From positions 1 through 64,000 of the forward strand of contig NC_010676.1 in assembly GCF_000020125.1 (NCBI RefSeq): DNA of 64,000 nt. The letters run 5' to 3'. A program made the position numbers and the translations under genes. The notes beneath the pieces were generated by a model. That model was not told where the DNA came from, did no database searches, and was given only the letters and a program-made list of their open reading frames with translations. Below, piece by piece: positions 7,890-17,606 of the stretch (position 1 is its first letter; every line of letters begins with the position of its first letter). This DNA is from Paraburkholderia phytofirmans PsJN (GTDB lineage Bacteria; Pseudomonadota; Gammaproteobacteria; Burkholderiales; Burkholderiaceae).

Positions 7890-8075
7890 ACTCTTACCGG
7901 CCGCTCCTCAAAAAGATTTCGCAGCCAATCGTTCTTTTCACGCCATTCCCGTTTCACCGCCCGATTCCCGCGCCGATCTTCCTGCATCGCTTCGATGGTG
8001 AAGCTGCGCTGGAGGTGCTTTACTTAAAGAGCGCGTGCTTCTCGTGCAACGAAGCGGGCGCTATCGGAGACCATC

Positions 8076-9530
8076 GTGTCAGCGTTGCTTTCATCAGCTC
8101 GTCAGCGCTTTTTCCGCGGCACATCCGCACTGCGCTGCGTTTGCGCGGCGACGGTATGCGCGCTCTCGCTGTCGGCCTGTATCGATGTCAGCATGCCGGA
8201 CTACAAGCGTCCCGACACGCCCGCCAAAGCCTCGTGGTCGGATCAGAAAGGCTCGCCCGTCTCGGCCGCCGCGACGATCGAACCCGACTGGTGGAAAGGC
8301 TTCCAGGATCCCTATCTCGACACGCTGATCGCAAAGGCGATTGCCGGCAACTTCGATATCAAGGTGCTGGCCGCGCGTATCGACGTGGCCGGCACGCAGA
8401 TCGGCGAAGCCAAAGCCGGCGCTTTGCCGACCATGGATCTCGGCGCCGGCGCCGATTTCGAAAAGACCACGCATCAGACCTTCTCCAGGCAGTACAACCT
8501 CGCGACGCAGGTGAACTGGGACATCGATATCTGGGGCAAAGTCGAAAAAGGCGTGCAGGCGCAGAAGGCGGAATTTCACGCGAGCGAGGCCGACTGGCGA
8601 GCCGGGTATCTCGAACTGGTGTCGAACGTATCCAGCACCTACTTCCAGATTCTGCAATTCGACGACCAGATCGAACAGCAACAGAAAACGCTCGAAACAA
8701 ACCGGCAGATTCTCGCGATTTACGACGGTCAGCGCCGCAACGGACTTATCCCGCAGACTCAGGTGTTGCGCCAGCAGGCGGAGATCAACCGCCTGACCAA
8801 TCAGTTGCTCGACCTGCGCCGTTCGCGCGCGCTGGCCAACAACGCGCTGTGCACGCTGATCGGCGTGCCGGCCGGCGAATTCCAGATGCCCAAGGGGCAT
8901 TTGCAGCAGCGCGTGCAACTGCCGCCGGTGCCGGACGGCTTGCCCGCGCAACTGCTCGCACGCCGTCCCGACGTGGTGGCCGCCGAGTTCAGAGTGCTGG
9001 AAGCGTACGACCTCGTCGGCCAGGCCAAGCTTGCGCAACTGCCGACCATCAGCCTGACCGGGCACGGCGGCACTGCGAGTTTCGCGTTGACCGATCTGCT
9101 GAAATCGTTCACGTACGGCTTCATGCCTAGCATCAACATTCCGCTGCTCGATCCCGGCGTGCGGGCGCATGTGAAAGTCACGCAAGCGCAATCGACAGTG
9201 GCCGAACAGCAGTATCGCGTGGCGGTAATGGGCGCGTTCGAGGAAGTGGAAAACGCGCTGGTCAACGTAAATTCGCACAAGGAACAGCGCGTGGAGTTGC
9301 AGCAGGAGGTATCGCGGCTGCAGATCGTGGCGGACCAGATTCAGTCGCAACTGCGCCTCGGCGTGGTGTCGCAGCTGGAGGTATTCGAAACCGAACGGAC
9401 CTTGCTGGAGGCGCAGCAGGGACTGCTCGCCAACCATCAACAGATTCTGTCCGACACGGTGTTGCTTTATAAAGCGCTGGGCGGCGGCTGGCCGAGCGGG
9501 GACGTGCAGGCACAAGTAAAGGAACACTGA
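8076..9530 (+). CDS. OprM/NodT-like outer membrane efflux lipoprotein
   Basis: This 484-residue protein of the TolC-like outer membrane factor family is the likely exit duct of the export system. The GTG start at 8076 has a GGAGA ribosome-binding site. The N-terminus contains a lipoprotein signal with lipobox LSAC (Cys about residue 35), followed by SMPDYKRPDTP typical of NodT/OprM proteins. Two OEP repeats follow, with LVSNVSSTYFQILQFDDQ, LLARRPDVVAAE and VAEQQYRVAVMGAFEEVENAL. Family members pair with RND or type I pumps. No RND pump is encoded here, and the next operon carries the HlyD-type adaptor and the ABC exporter, so it probably completes that machine. It lies 225 bp after peptide D; whether it uses P2 or its own promoter is not clear. 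Confidence 0.88.
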   Translation: MSALLSSARQRFFRGTSALRCVCAATVCALSLSACIDVSMPDYKRPDTPAKASWSDQKGSPVSAAATIEPDWWKGFQDPYLDTLIAKAIAGNFDIKVLAARIDVAGTQIGEAKAGALPTMDLGAGADFEKTTHQTFSRQYNLATQVNWDIDIWGKVEKGVQAQKAEFHASEADWRAGYLELVSNVSSTYFQILQFDDQIEQQQKTLETNRQILAIYDGQRRNGLIPQTQVLRQQAEINRLTNQLLDLRRSRALANNALCTLIGVPAGEFQMPKGHLQQRVQLPPVPDGLPAQLLARRPDVVAAEFRVLEAYDLVGQAKLAQLPTISLTGHGGTASFALTDLLKSFTYGFMPSINIPLLDPGVRAHVKVTQAQSTVAEQQYRVAVMGAFEEVENALVNVNSHKEQRVELQQEVSRLQIVADQIQSQLRLGVVSQLEVFETERTLLEAQQGLLANHQQILSDTVLLYKALGGGWPSGDVQAQVKEH

Positions 9531-9614
9531 GCTAATCCGCAATGTGGCGCGCAGCGTGGGGTATTTCGTCTGTATTCGACGCGCTCGTTTCCCTCATAAC
9601 CGACGATCGGAAAA

Positions 9615-9642
9615 TTGACACTCGCCATGTGTGACTTACAAT
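9615..9642 (+). promoter_or_regulatory. Sigma-70 promoter of the exporter operon
   Basis: TTGACA (9615-9620) and TACAAT (9637-9642) are separated by 16 bp. The -35 is a perfect match and the -10 matches 5 of 6. The predicted start near 9650 gives a leader of about 110 nt. The apparatus genes therefore seem to be made by housekeeping polymerase, unlike the peptides. Confidence 0.72.
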
Positions 9643-9711
9643 CATTAAGGAGTCGGCTTTTGCACGACTCACACGAACAATATCTTTTCGCCGTAGTCCT
9701 TCGTCCCGTTT

Positions 9712-9734
9712 CCGTTGCGATCTCGCCGCAACGG
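9712..9734 (+). other. Hairpin in the exporter-operon leader
   Basis: CCGTTGCG and CGCAACGG form an 8-bp perfect stem with a 7-nt loop, 26 bp before the FHA-protein ATG. No T-run follows. It may influence translation of the first gene, whose ATG lacks a clear ribosome-binding site. Confidence 0.45.
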
Positions 9735-9759
9735 GTAAACGCTTAGTGATCCAGATAAA

Positions 9760-12342
9760 ATGGCCGCCGGCGAAGCTCCGATTGCTGAGATGCGCGCGAC
9801 AGAAGACGCCGCGTTCGACGTGGTGTTGTCGCCGATTGCGTCCGCGCAACGTCCGGCGCTCGACGCGATCCGTATCGTCGACAACCTGTTTGCAATCGGG
9901 CGCAGCGAAGCACCTTTTACCGACTATCCCGCCGAGCGGATTGCCCGCCTGTCGCGCCGTCATGCGCGGGTTTTCACGGAACACGGCGCGGTCTACGTTG
10001 CCGACCTGGGCAGCAAGAACGGCACGACAGTGAACGGCGTGGCGGTGCGGCAGACGCCGGCCCGTGTGCGCGCCGGCGACGAATTGTGCTTTGGCGGCGA
10101 GCTCTGCTACCGCGTCAGCATCGAACCGCGCGCGCGTATCGTGGCGGCCGCCAGTCCGTCCGCCGCGCCGGGATTGCTGCTGGTGCCGCAGCGCGACGAC
10201 CTCGGCCTGCAACCTATCGAGGTGCAGGCATTTCCGTTTCTGGTCAGCAAAGCCGATGAAGTCTTCTCGCGCTACAAAGACCGCTATCCGCATCAGGTCA
10301 ACTACATTTCGCGCCGTCACGCGCACATCTTTCTGAAGGGCGGCGAACTCTATGTCGAGGATCTCGGCAGCACCAACGGCACATTCGTCGGTGGAAAGCG
10401 GTTGGATGAATCCGCGCTGCCGCTGGTAGAGGGAGACCTCGTTGCATTTGGCGGAGACCACTTCGTCTACAGGGTGTCGCTGCAGAAACCCCCTGAAGTC
10501 GAGCCCACCGTGACACAACTATTCGTCAATCCGGCCGCCAACGAAGCGGTGGATCCCGACAAGACCACCTTCGTCGGCGCCGCGCATTCATTCCTCGATA
10601 TCTTTTGCGTCGACCCCGGCCTTCAGCGTGAAGACGAGGTCAACGAGGCGGCACAGGCCGCGTCCGCGCATGCGAAGCGCGATGCGCCGACGGGCACGGC
10701 AAAAGCGGCGAGTGGCACGAACGGCGCCAACGGTGCGAATGGCGCTGCCAACGCGGCTGCCGCGAAAAGCCGGCCGCGCCGTTGGCGGTTGGTCGCGGGC
10801 GAACTCGGCAAGGCGTTTGCGATCGACGACCGCGCGAGCGTGCGGCGCATGGCGACATGGGGCGGCGTGGGCGTCGTGGTGTTGGCGGCGATAGCAACGA
10901 CGCTATATATGCGCGGTTCTTCGGAACGCGAGTTGAAGAATCTGCTGGCGAACGGCGATTACACGAGCGCGGTCACGGCGGCATCGGGCTATCTGGCGAG
11001 CCATCCCGCGGACACGAAAGTCAAGGCACTCGCTAGCGAAGCGTTGTTGAAGGCAAAGCTCCCTAGTTGGCTGAATGCGCTGCAAAAGGCGCAGTTCGAT
11101 CAAGCCGACGCGTTGCTCAAGGAGATGCGTTCGTTGAGCGCGAACAACGCGGACGCGGCGTCGCTGGTCAACGAATTGCAATGGGTAGGCGATCTGGAGC
11201 GTTTCGTCGCGGCGCGCGGCGGCATGGACGCGCCTATTCGCATGTACGCGGACGAAGGCACGATCAACAATCTGCTGCAACGCTGGGAAGACGACGCGAG
11301 GAGCCATCAGCGCGCGCTCGACCGCATTGCCTCCTATGTGCCCGTGTTCGCCGATCCCTATGCACAGGCGCTGAGTCATCTGCGCAAACTGGAAAGCGAC
11401 GATTCGGTGTACCTCGCCGCCATCGACCGTCTGAACGGGACGATCCGCACCGAACTGGCGCGCGATAAACCCGACGCGCTGCCGCCGGTGCTCGACGATT
11501 ACACGCAGCGTTATCCGCGTCTCGCGGGCATTGACCGGGTGCGTCAGGATCTGCGCCAATACACCGATTTGCTGAACGCCGCGCTGAGCCGGCAACTGGT
11601 GCCGTTGCTCGCGATGCTGAAAACGGCGCGCTTCAGCACGCCGCCTTTTCAGGCGCAGTTTCAACAATTGGCCGCGAGCCGTTTGCCTTCGCCAGACGTG
11701 ATTGCGCGCCACGATGCGGTGACGGCGGCATGGCAGCACGGCGACGCGCAACAGGCGCTCGCCGGTCTACAGGCCATGCCCGCGGGGCCTTGGTCCGACG
11801 TGCTCGCGGCGGAACTCGCCCACAAGAAAACGCTGCTCGACCAATACGCGCAACTGCAGAAAACGCGCGGCGACAAGGACTACGACCAGCGTCTCCTGTC
11901 GTTTTACGCAAGCCTCGATCCGGCAACGGACGTGTGGTTCCTGCAGTCGATCCAGAAAGACGTCGCCGCGTTGCACGACAAAGCGCTGGCGCGTGCGCAA
12001 GACCTGCTGCTGCGCGCTCAGAGTCTGTGGAAACAGTACCGCGCGGGCGGATCGATCGGCGGTACGCAGCGTCTCGAAGCCGGCATTTCACCGGGATTTC
12101 GCAGTGAGGCGCGTCTGCTTTCGGATGCGAAAACGTCGGCGCAACAGGGCATGCGCATCTACACGCAACTGAAGGCCGATCATCCGGCCGACTTCGACCG
12201 TCTGCTGGCAGACATCGAAGCCGAAGCCAATTTGCAGCGCCGCTCGCTAACGGAGTTGCGCATGGTGCTGGATCCGGGACTTCTAAAAGCGAAGCTGGCA
12301 TTGATCGGAGGCGAGCAGAGTGAAACGCGACAGTCACCCTAG
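9760..12342 (+). CDS. Tandem FHA-domain membrane protein
   Basis: This 860-residue protein has two N-terminal forkhead-associated domains. FHA1 (about 40-125) has GR at 47-48, SRRH at 75-78 and GSKNGT at 94-99. FHA2 (about 160-250) has SRRH at 194-197 and GSTNGT at 213-218 but lacks the GR pair. These motifs bind phosphothreonine. A low-complexity Ala/Asn linker leads to one transmembrane helix (about 368-386) and a roughly 470-residue, mostly helical C-terminal part, probably periplasmic and of no family I recognise. An alternative ATG at 9790 is in frame. It heads the operon FHA-HlyD-PpiC-C39 exporter-sigma-54 activator and overlaps the HlyD start by 23 bp. It could link cytoplasmic kinase signals to assembly or gating of the exporter; this is inference. 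Confidence 0.88.
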   Translation: MAAGEAPIAEMRATEDAAFDVVLSPIASAQRPALDAIRIVDNLFAIGRSEAPFTDYPAERIARLSRRHARVFTEHGAVYVADLGSKNGTTVNGVAVRQTPARVRAGDELCFGGELCYRVSIEPRARIVAAASPSAAPGLLLVPQRDDLGLQPIEVQAFPFLVSKADEVFSRYKDRYPHQVNYISRRHAHIFLKGGELYVEDLGSTNGTFVGGKRLDESALPLVEGDLVAFGGDHFVYRVSLQKPPEVEPTVTQLFVNPAANEAVDPDKTTFVGAAHSFLDIFCVDPGLQREDEVNEAAQAASAHAKRDAPTGTAKAASGTNGANGANGAANAAAAKSRPRRWRLVAGELGKAFAIDDRASVRRMATWGGVGVVVLAAIATTLYMRGSSERELKNLLANGDYTSAVTAASGYLASHPADTKVKALASEALLKAKLPSWLNALQKAQFDQADALLKEMRSLSANNADAASLVNELQWVGDLERFVAARGGMDAPIRMYADEGTINNLLQRWEDDARSHQRALDRIASYVPVFADPYAQALSHLRKLESDDSVYLAAIDRLNGTIRTELARDKPDALPPVLDDYTQRYPRLAGIDRVRQDLRQYTDLLNAALSRQLVPLLAMLKTARFSTPPFQAQFQQLAASRLPSPDVIARHDAVTAAWQHGDAQQALAGLQAMPAGPWSDVLAAELAHKKTLLDQYAQLQKTRGDKDYDQRLLSFYASLDPATDVWFLQSIQKDVAALHDKALARAQDLLLRAQSLWKQYRAGGSIGGTQRLEAGISPGFRSEARLLSDAKTSAQQGMRIYTQLKADHPADFDRLLADIEAEANLQRRSLTELRMVLDPGLLKAKLALIGGEQSETRQSP

Positions 12343-13693
12343 GCCGTTGTCGGAGGCACTGGAAGATCACAGCGTCGAGGGCATCGCGATCCTGATGGCG
12401 GAGCCGGTGCGGCTCGCGCGCGCGCTGATCTGGGCGATGGTCGCACTGGTCGTGGTCGGGCTGTTGTGGTCGTTCGTGGGGCGTGCCGACGTGATCGTCA
12501 GCGCGCAGGGCACCTTGTCGCCGGAGTCCGAGGTGCGCCGGATCTATGCACCGATCGACGGCGAACTCGCCGATCTGTATATCGCCGAAGGGCAACCGGT
12601 GCAGAAAGGCGATGTGCTGGCGCGCCTGAATGCGCGCGGCGCGATCGAGGCCGCTAGCAACGCGTTGCAAGCGCAGCTCAAACTGGAAGACGCCGAGCGC
12701 GACTGGAAGCAGTTTCCCGAGAAGAAAGCGCTCATGGAGCGAAAGGCCGCAGCGCTCAAGACGCAGATGGAAGTGGAAGCGCGCCAGCACGAAAATCGCG
12801 TCTCCGAAGGCACGACCAAACTCGCGGAAGGGCAGAAGGCCGAACTCGACGAAGCGCGCAGTATCCTCGACAACGCCCGGCGCACGCGCGAAGCGGCGCG
12901 TCAGGAACTGGACCGCTACTCGCGGCTCTTCGCGCAGCCGGGTGGCGGTGGCATCGCCGAATTGCAGGTGGAGCAAAAACGCACGGCGGCAATGGAGGCG
13001 GATAACGCTTACCGTGTCGCCCAATCGAAACTCGCGGAACTGGATTTCCGCTTGAGCCACGAATATACGCAGGCGAATGCGCAACTGGAAACCAGCGGCC
13101 AGCAGACTACAGACCTGCAGCTTCAATACGATTCGGCGGTGCGCGACATTACCGACGCGGAAGACAAGTTGCGCCTGCAACTGCAAAGTGCGCGCTTGGT
13201 GTCTGAAGCGGCTGCGCGGATTCGCTTCGAGAACATCGACAAAGATAATTTCCTGCTGATTCTCGCGCCGGTTTCGGGCGTCATCACCGACGTGACGTCA
13301 ACTCAGCGCGGCGACAAGATTCAGGCAAACGCGCCGCTCGGCGGCATTGCGCCCAAAGACGCGCGGCCCGTGCTGAAGATTGAAATCGCCGAACACGATC
13401 GTGCGTTTCTGCACGAGGGTCTGCCGGTCAAACTGAAATTCAACGCTTTTCCGTATCAACGCTATGGGCTGATCAGCGGCACGCTGGCCTATATTTCACC
13501 GGCCACTAAACCGTCGTTGACGGACAAGCAGCCGGTCTACGAAGGCCGCGTCACGCTCGACAAAAATTACTACCAGATTGCCGACACGCGTTATCCGTTG
13601 CGCTACGGCATGACGGCAAGCGCTGAGATCGTGGTGCGCGAGCGGCGCCTGATCGATCTGGGTCTCGATCCGTTCAGGCAGGTGGCGGGTTGA
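12320..13693 (+). CDS. HlyD-type membrane fusion protein (periplasmic adaptor)
   Basis: This 457-residue adaptor bridges inner-membrane ABC exporters to an outer membrane channel. It starts at GTG 12320 inside the end of the FHA gene, with GGAGGCGAG as ribosome-binding site. A short cytosolic N-terminus precedes one transmembrane helix (about 33-53). The first half of the lipoyl/barrel domain follows (GTLSPESEVRRIYAPIDGELADLYIAEGQPVQKGD), then a long coiled-coil hairpin (about 110-310) and the second barrel half (LAPVSGVITDVTSTQRGDKIQ), ending in a membrane-proximal domain. This is the order expected for type I secretion adaptors. Translational overlap with its neighbour and its place directly before PpiC and the C39 transporter tie it to peptide export. 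Confidence 0.92.
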   Translation: MKRDSHPRPLSEALEDHSVEGIAILMAEPVRLARALIWAMVALVVVGLLWSFVGRADVIVSAQGTLSPESEVRRIYAPIDGELADLYIAEGQPVQKGDVLARLNARGAIEAASNALQAQLKLEDAERDWKQFPEKKALMERKAAALKTQMEVEARQHENRVSEGTTKLAEGQKAELDEARSILDNARRTREAARQELDRYSRLFAQPGGGGIAELQVEQKRTAAMEADNAYRVAQSKLAELDFRLSHEYTQANAQLETSGQQTTDLQLQYDSAVRDITDAEDKLRLQLQSARLVSEAAARIRFENIDKDNFLLILAPVSGVITDVTSTQRGDKIQANAPLGGIAPKDARPVLKIEIAEHDRAFLHEGLPVKLKFNAFPYQRYGLISGTLAYISPATKPSLTDKQPVYEGRVTLDKNYYQIADTRYPLRYGMTASAEIVVRERRLIDLGLDPFRQVAG

Positions 13694-13730
13694 CCGCACG
13701 GATCACACGTCAATTAAAGGAGCGGAACAA

Positions 13731-14483
13731 ATGACCGCGATAGTGCGAATCGATGACGAAGTCGTGGACGTGGCCGAGTTCATTCGTCTTCTGAAACTGA
13801 CCGGCCAGTTCGAGAGCCTGATCGAACAGATTGTGCGCGACAAGCTCACGGTTCACGCGGCGAAGAAGCAGGGCATTACCGTCACCGCCGATGAAATCCA
13901 GCAACGCGCCGATCAGTTCCGCCGCGTGCGCGGCCTGCATCGCGCGACGGATATGAATCAGTATCTCGATGCGCTCAATGTCAGTCTCGACGAGTTCGAA
14001 GCCTTCATTACCGACGGGCTGTATCAGGAGAAGATGCTCGACGAGATCGGCAACGAGGCCGCGATCAAGGATTACTTCGCGCTGAATTCGCCGAAGTTCG
14101 ACGCCATAGAAGTGAGCCATATCGTGCTGGACAGCGAGGGCAAGGCGAAGGAGATGATCTCGTACCTGCACGACGATCCCGACAGTTTCGCCGACATGGC
14201 GCGCGAGCATTCCATCGCCGATACGCGCGAGGCAGGCGGCGTAATCGGCAAGGTGCTGCGCGGCTCGTTGAAACCGGATATCGAAGCGAAGATTTTCAAC
14301 GCGGCGGTGGGCGATCTGCTGGGACCGTTTCCGTCGGCGGACCGCTCGTGCTTCGAGATTTTCGCCGTGACGGCCAAATATCCCGCGACGCTCGACGCCG
14401 ACGTGGCGTCCGAAGTCCGGCGCCTGCTTCGCGAAGGCTGGTTGATCTCACGCGCCCAGGAGCACGTGATCGAAGCGCGCTAA
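13731..14483 (+). CDS. PpiC/SurA-like peptidyl-prolyl isomerase-type protein
   Basis: This 250-residue protein has a SurA_N-like helical region (about 1-115, with LTVHAAKKQGITVTADEIQQ) and a parvulin-like domain (about 120-225) containing VSHIVLDSEGKAKEM and FADMAREHSIADTREAGGVIGKVLRGSL. AAAGGAG-type spacing precedes the ATG. There is no signal peptide or membrane segment, so it may be cytoplasmic, unusual for SurA-type chaperones. Similar PpiC-like proteins are found with HlyD and C39 exporters of GG-leader peptides in other phyla. A role in holding or unfolding precursor peptides before export is inferred. Catalytic competence of the rotamase domain cannot be judged by eye. Confidence 0.82.
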   Translation: MTAIVRIDDEVVDVAEFIRLLKLTGQFESLIEQIVRDKLTVHAAKKQGITVTADEIQQRADQFRRVRGLHRATDMNQYLDALNVSLDEFEAFITDGLYQEKMLDEIGNEAAIKDYFALNSPKFDAIEVSHIVLDSEGKAKEMISYLHDDPDSFADMAREHSIADTREAGGVIGKVLRGSLKPDIEAKIFNAAVGDLLGPFPSADRSCFEIFAVTAKYPATLDADVASEVRRLLREGWLISRAQEHVIEAR

Positions 14484-14549
14484 CCGGTTCGAAGCCGCAC
14501 GCCGTATTGAAACAACGCAACCACACGCCGATTCGAGGTCCGTAAGCAC

Positions 14550-17500
14550 ATGGATGCACCCCAGACCGCGCCCTCCGCAGCCGAGTTTCTCACCTCGGTG
14601 GAAATTTTTTCGCCGTTTTCGCGCGACGAGATCGAGCGTCTTGCCGAATATGCGCAAGCGCGCTTCTATTCGTTCGGAGAAACGGTTTGCTCGGCGGGCG
14701 AGACGGCTGACGGTCTGTACGTGATTCGTTCGGGTTCCGTACGGATATTCTCGGAGGAGCACGGCAAGGAAACCAGCTTGGGCGTGCGCAAGTCGGGTGA
14801 GATCTTCGCCGATATTGCGATGTTGCGGACCTATGTCCACGAAGCCTCGGTGCGGTCGTCGGCAAAAACCGAGTTGCTGTTTATTCCGCGCGCCGCGATC
14901 GAGCCTGTGATCGCGGGCAATCAGGCCGCGTTGGCGTTCGTTGCCAGCTATGTGGCGATCAATTCGGCGGGTGGCTTTGTCGCGCAGTTATTCGATCTGC
15001 GCGGCAAACTGAACAAGGCCGAACTCGAAGAGTATGTGCGCAGCGTCGGCGTGAAACGGGTGGCCGCGGGCAAGGAAATCCTCAAGCAGGACGGACGCGA
15101 GGACCGGCGCCTTTACGTGGTGCGCCATGGTGAAGTGCGTATCGTGCGGCACGAGGAGGGGCACGACTACACGCTCGCCACGCTCGGAGAAGGCGAAATA
15201 TTCGGCGAAAAGGCGTGTTTGATGCGCCAGGAACAGATGGCGTCGGTGGTTGCGACGACCGACACGCGCCTGCTGGTGATTCCGGAGCGCACCGTTCACT
15301 TCATTCTCGAACGCAATCCGAAGTTGCGCGAAGTGCTCGACGAGCGCATTCGCTACGGCGACCGCGAATTGCAGCGGCAAAAGCGGGTCGAACAGCGCCG
15401 CAAGCTGCCGCTGATGCTCGATTTGCAAAGCAAGCCCGAGTTCGGCGAGAAAGTCATCAAACGCTTCGCGCTGGTCGAGCAGGCCGAAGAAATGGATTGC
15501 GGTGCGGCGTGCCTTGCCATGGTATGCCGCCACTACAGCATTCCAATGACGCTCGGAAAATTGCGCGAACTCGCCAACGTCACAACCCAGGGCGCGACGC
15601 TCGACAGTCTCGCGCGCGCCGGCGAATCGCTCGGCTTTACAGCGCGCGGCGTGCAATGCACGTTCGATTCGTTGCGCGGTTTCGATCTGCCGTTCATCGT
15701 GCATTGGGAGGGCTATCACTACGTCGTGGTGTACGGGCTCTCCAAAGAGTACGTATGGGTTGCGGATCCGGCGGTTGGCTTCAAGAAAATGACGGTGGAA
15801 GATTTCGAGCGCGGTTGGAGCGGCACCTGTCTGCTGTTTACCGGTGGGCCGCATCTGCTGCAAATGTCCGCCGCGCGTTCGCCATGGATACGCTTTGTCG
15901 GCTACCTCAAGCCGTACAAAAAGATTCTCGGCCACCTGTTCCTCGCCACCTTCGTGATTCAGGTACTGGGCGTAATTCCGCCGCTGATTATCCAAAACAT
16001 TCTGGACGGCGTGATCGTTCATCAGAATGTCAGCCTGCTGCATCTGCTGATTGGCGGCCTGATCATTTCCAATGTCTTTTCGCAATTGATGTCGTCGATT
16101 CGTGCGTATCTGGCGAATTTCATGGTGCGAAACATGGACTTCGCGATGATGTCGCAGTTCTTCAAGCACACCATGTCGCTGCCGTTTTCGTTCTTTGCCA
16201 AGCGCAAGACCGGCGACATTTTCGCGCGCTTCCAGGAGAACCAGACGATCCGCGCGTTCCTCACCGAATCCACCGTTACCACGGCGTTGAACCTGCTGAT
16301 GGTCTTCATCTACTTCACGATCATGTTCGTCTACAACGTGAAGATGACGCTGGTGCTGATCGCGTTCGTCATTCCGATCATGGCGCTGACCGCGATCGCC
16401 ACGCCCAAGATCAAAGGCTATGCGCGCGAAGTGTTCACCGCATCGACCGAGTCGAAGTCGTTTCTGATGGAAGCGCTCGCTGGTGTGGAGACCATCAAGG
16501 GCATGGGCATCGAGCGGCCGGTGCGCTTGCGCTGGGAGAAGAAGTACGCCAAGGCGCTCGAAGTGCAGTATCGCGCGCACGCGTTCAATATTCTCGTGGG
16601 ACTCGGCAGCCAGTTGCTGAACTCGGCGACGACGATTGCGATTCTGTGGGTCGGCGCGAATCTCGTGCTGGCGCGCGAAATGACGATTGGTCAGTTGATC
16701 GCGTTCAATGCGTTCATGGGGAGCGTACTGGGTCCGCTCATGGGCCTGGTCGGTTTGTGGAGCATGTTGAACGACGCGGGCGTGGCGATGGAACGCCTCG
16801 GCGATGTGCTCGATATCGAACCCGAGCAGAAACCCCAGGATTTGCCTTCGCGCGTGATGTTGCCCGAACTGCAAGGCGAGATCAGCTTGAGCGGCGTGTA
16901 TTTCCGCTATGGCGAAAACGACTCGGCATATGTGCTCGAAAACATCAGCTTCGATATCAAGCCCGGCGAACTGGTGGCGATTGTCGGACGCAGCGGGTCG
17001 GGCAAGACGACGCTCGCCAAATTGCTGGTCGGCTTCTACACGCCGACCGAGGGCAAGATGACGATCGACGGCTACGATCTCGGCGTGGTCGACAAAGCCT
17101 ATTACCGTGCGCAGATCGGCTATGTGATGCAGAGCAATTTGCTGTTCTCCGGCACGATTTCGGAGAACATCGCGAGTGGCGACGATGCGCCCGATCGGCG
17201 CCGCATCGAGGAAGTCGCGAAGATGGCCGACGCGCACGGATTTATCAGCAAGATGCCGCTTGGCTACGAGCAGATTGTCGGCGAGCGCGGAATTGGCTTG
17301 TCGGGCGGGCAGATCCAGCGGCTGTGCATCGCGCGGGCGCTGTATCACGATCCGCGTCTGCTCGTATTCGACGAAGCGACTTCGGCATTGGACTCGCAAT
17401 CGGAGAGCAATATTCTCGGCAATATGCATGACATTCTGAAGGGCCGCACGGCGGTGATCATCGCGCACCGGCTCAGCACGATCATGCGTGCGGACAAGAT

Positions 17501-17606
17501 TCTCGTGCTGTATGAAGGGGCGATTGTCGAACAGGGCCGTCACGATGAGCTGATCCAGCGCGGCGGCATGTATTACCAGCTGGTCCAGAAACAGTTGAGT
17601 GCATGA
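14550..17606 (+). CDS. Peptidase-C39 ABC exporter with two cyclic-nucleotide-binding-like domains
   Basis: This 1018-residue protein has four parts. Two cNMP-binding folds (about 15-130 and 150-270) contain GETVCSAGETADGLYVIRSG and RRLYVVRHGEVRI. The C39 peptidase (about 300-430) has catalytic Cys317 in EEMDCGAACL, His390 in WEGYHYVVVY and Asp406 in VADPAVG. Six transmembrane helices (about 440-730) follow. The ATPase has Walker A GRSGSGKTT, signature LSGGQ and Walker B LLVFDEATSALD. C39 exporters cut leaders after GG while exporting the core. The intact Cys/His/Asp set fits the five GG-leader genes nearby. The cNMP-like domains could gate transport, but ligand residues were not tested. Its stop overlaps the next start (ATGA). 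Confidence 0.95.
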   Translation: MDAPQTAPSAAEFLTSVEIFSPFSRDEIERLAEYAQARFYSFGETVCSAGETADGLYVIRSGSVRIFSEEHGKETSLGVRKSGEIFADIAMLRTYVHEASVRSSAKTELLFIPRAAIEPVIAGNQAALAFVASYVAINSAGGFVAQLFDLRGKLNKAELEEYVRSVGVKRVAAGKEILKQDGREDRRLYVVRHGEVRIVRHEEGHDYTLATLGEGEIFGEKACLMRQEQMASVVATTDTRLLVIPERTVHFILERNPKLREVLDERIRYGDRELQRQKRVEQRRKLPLMLDLQSKPEFGEKVIKRFALVEQAEEMDCGAACLAMVCRHYSIPMTLGKLRELANVTTQGATLDSLARAGESLGFTARGVQCTFDSLRGFDLPFIVHWEGYHYVVVYGLSKEYVWVADPAVGFKKMTVEDFERGWSGTCLLFTGGPHLLQMSAARSPWIRFVGYLKPYKKILGHLFLATFVIQVLGVIPPLIIQNILDGVIVHQNVSLLHLLIGGLIISNVFSQLMSSIRAYLANFMVRNMDFAMMSQFFKHTMSLPFSFFAKRKTGDIFARFQENQTIRAFLTESTVTTALNLLMVFIYFTIMFVYNVKMTLVLIAFVIPIMALTAIATPKIKGYAREVFTASTESKSFLMEALAGVETIKGMGIERPVRLRWEKKYAKALEVQYRAHAFNILVGLGSQLLNSATTIAILWVGANLVLAREMTIGQLIAFNAFMGSVLGPLMGLVGLWSMLNDAGVAMERLGDVLDIEPEQKPQDLPSRVMLPELQGEISLSGVYFRYGENDSAYVLENISFDIKPGELVAIVGRSGSGKTTLAKLLVGFYTPTEGKMTIDGYDLGVVDKAYYRAQIGYVMQSNLLFSGTISENIASGDDAPDRRRIEEVAKMADAHGFISKMPLGYEQIVGERGIGLSGGQIQRLCIARALYHDPRLLVFDEATSALDSQSESNILGNMHDILKGRTAVIIAHRLSTIMRADKILVLYEGAIVEQGRHDELIQRGGMYYQLVQKQLSA

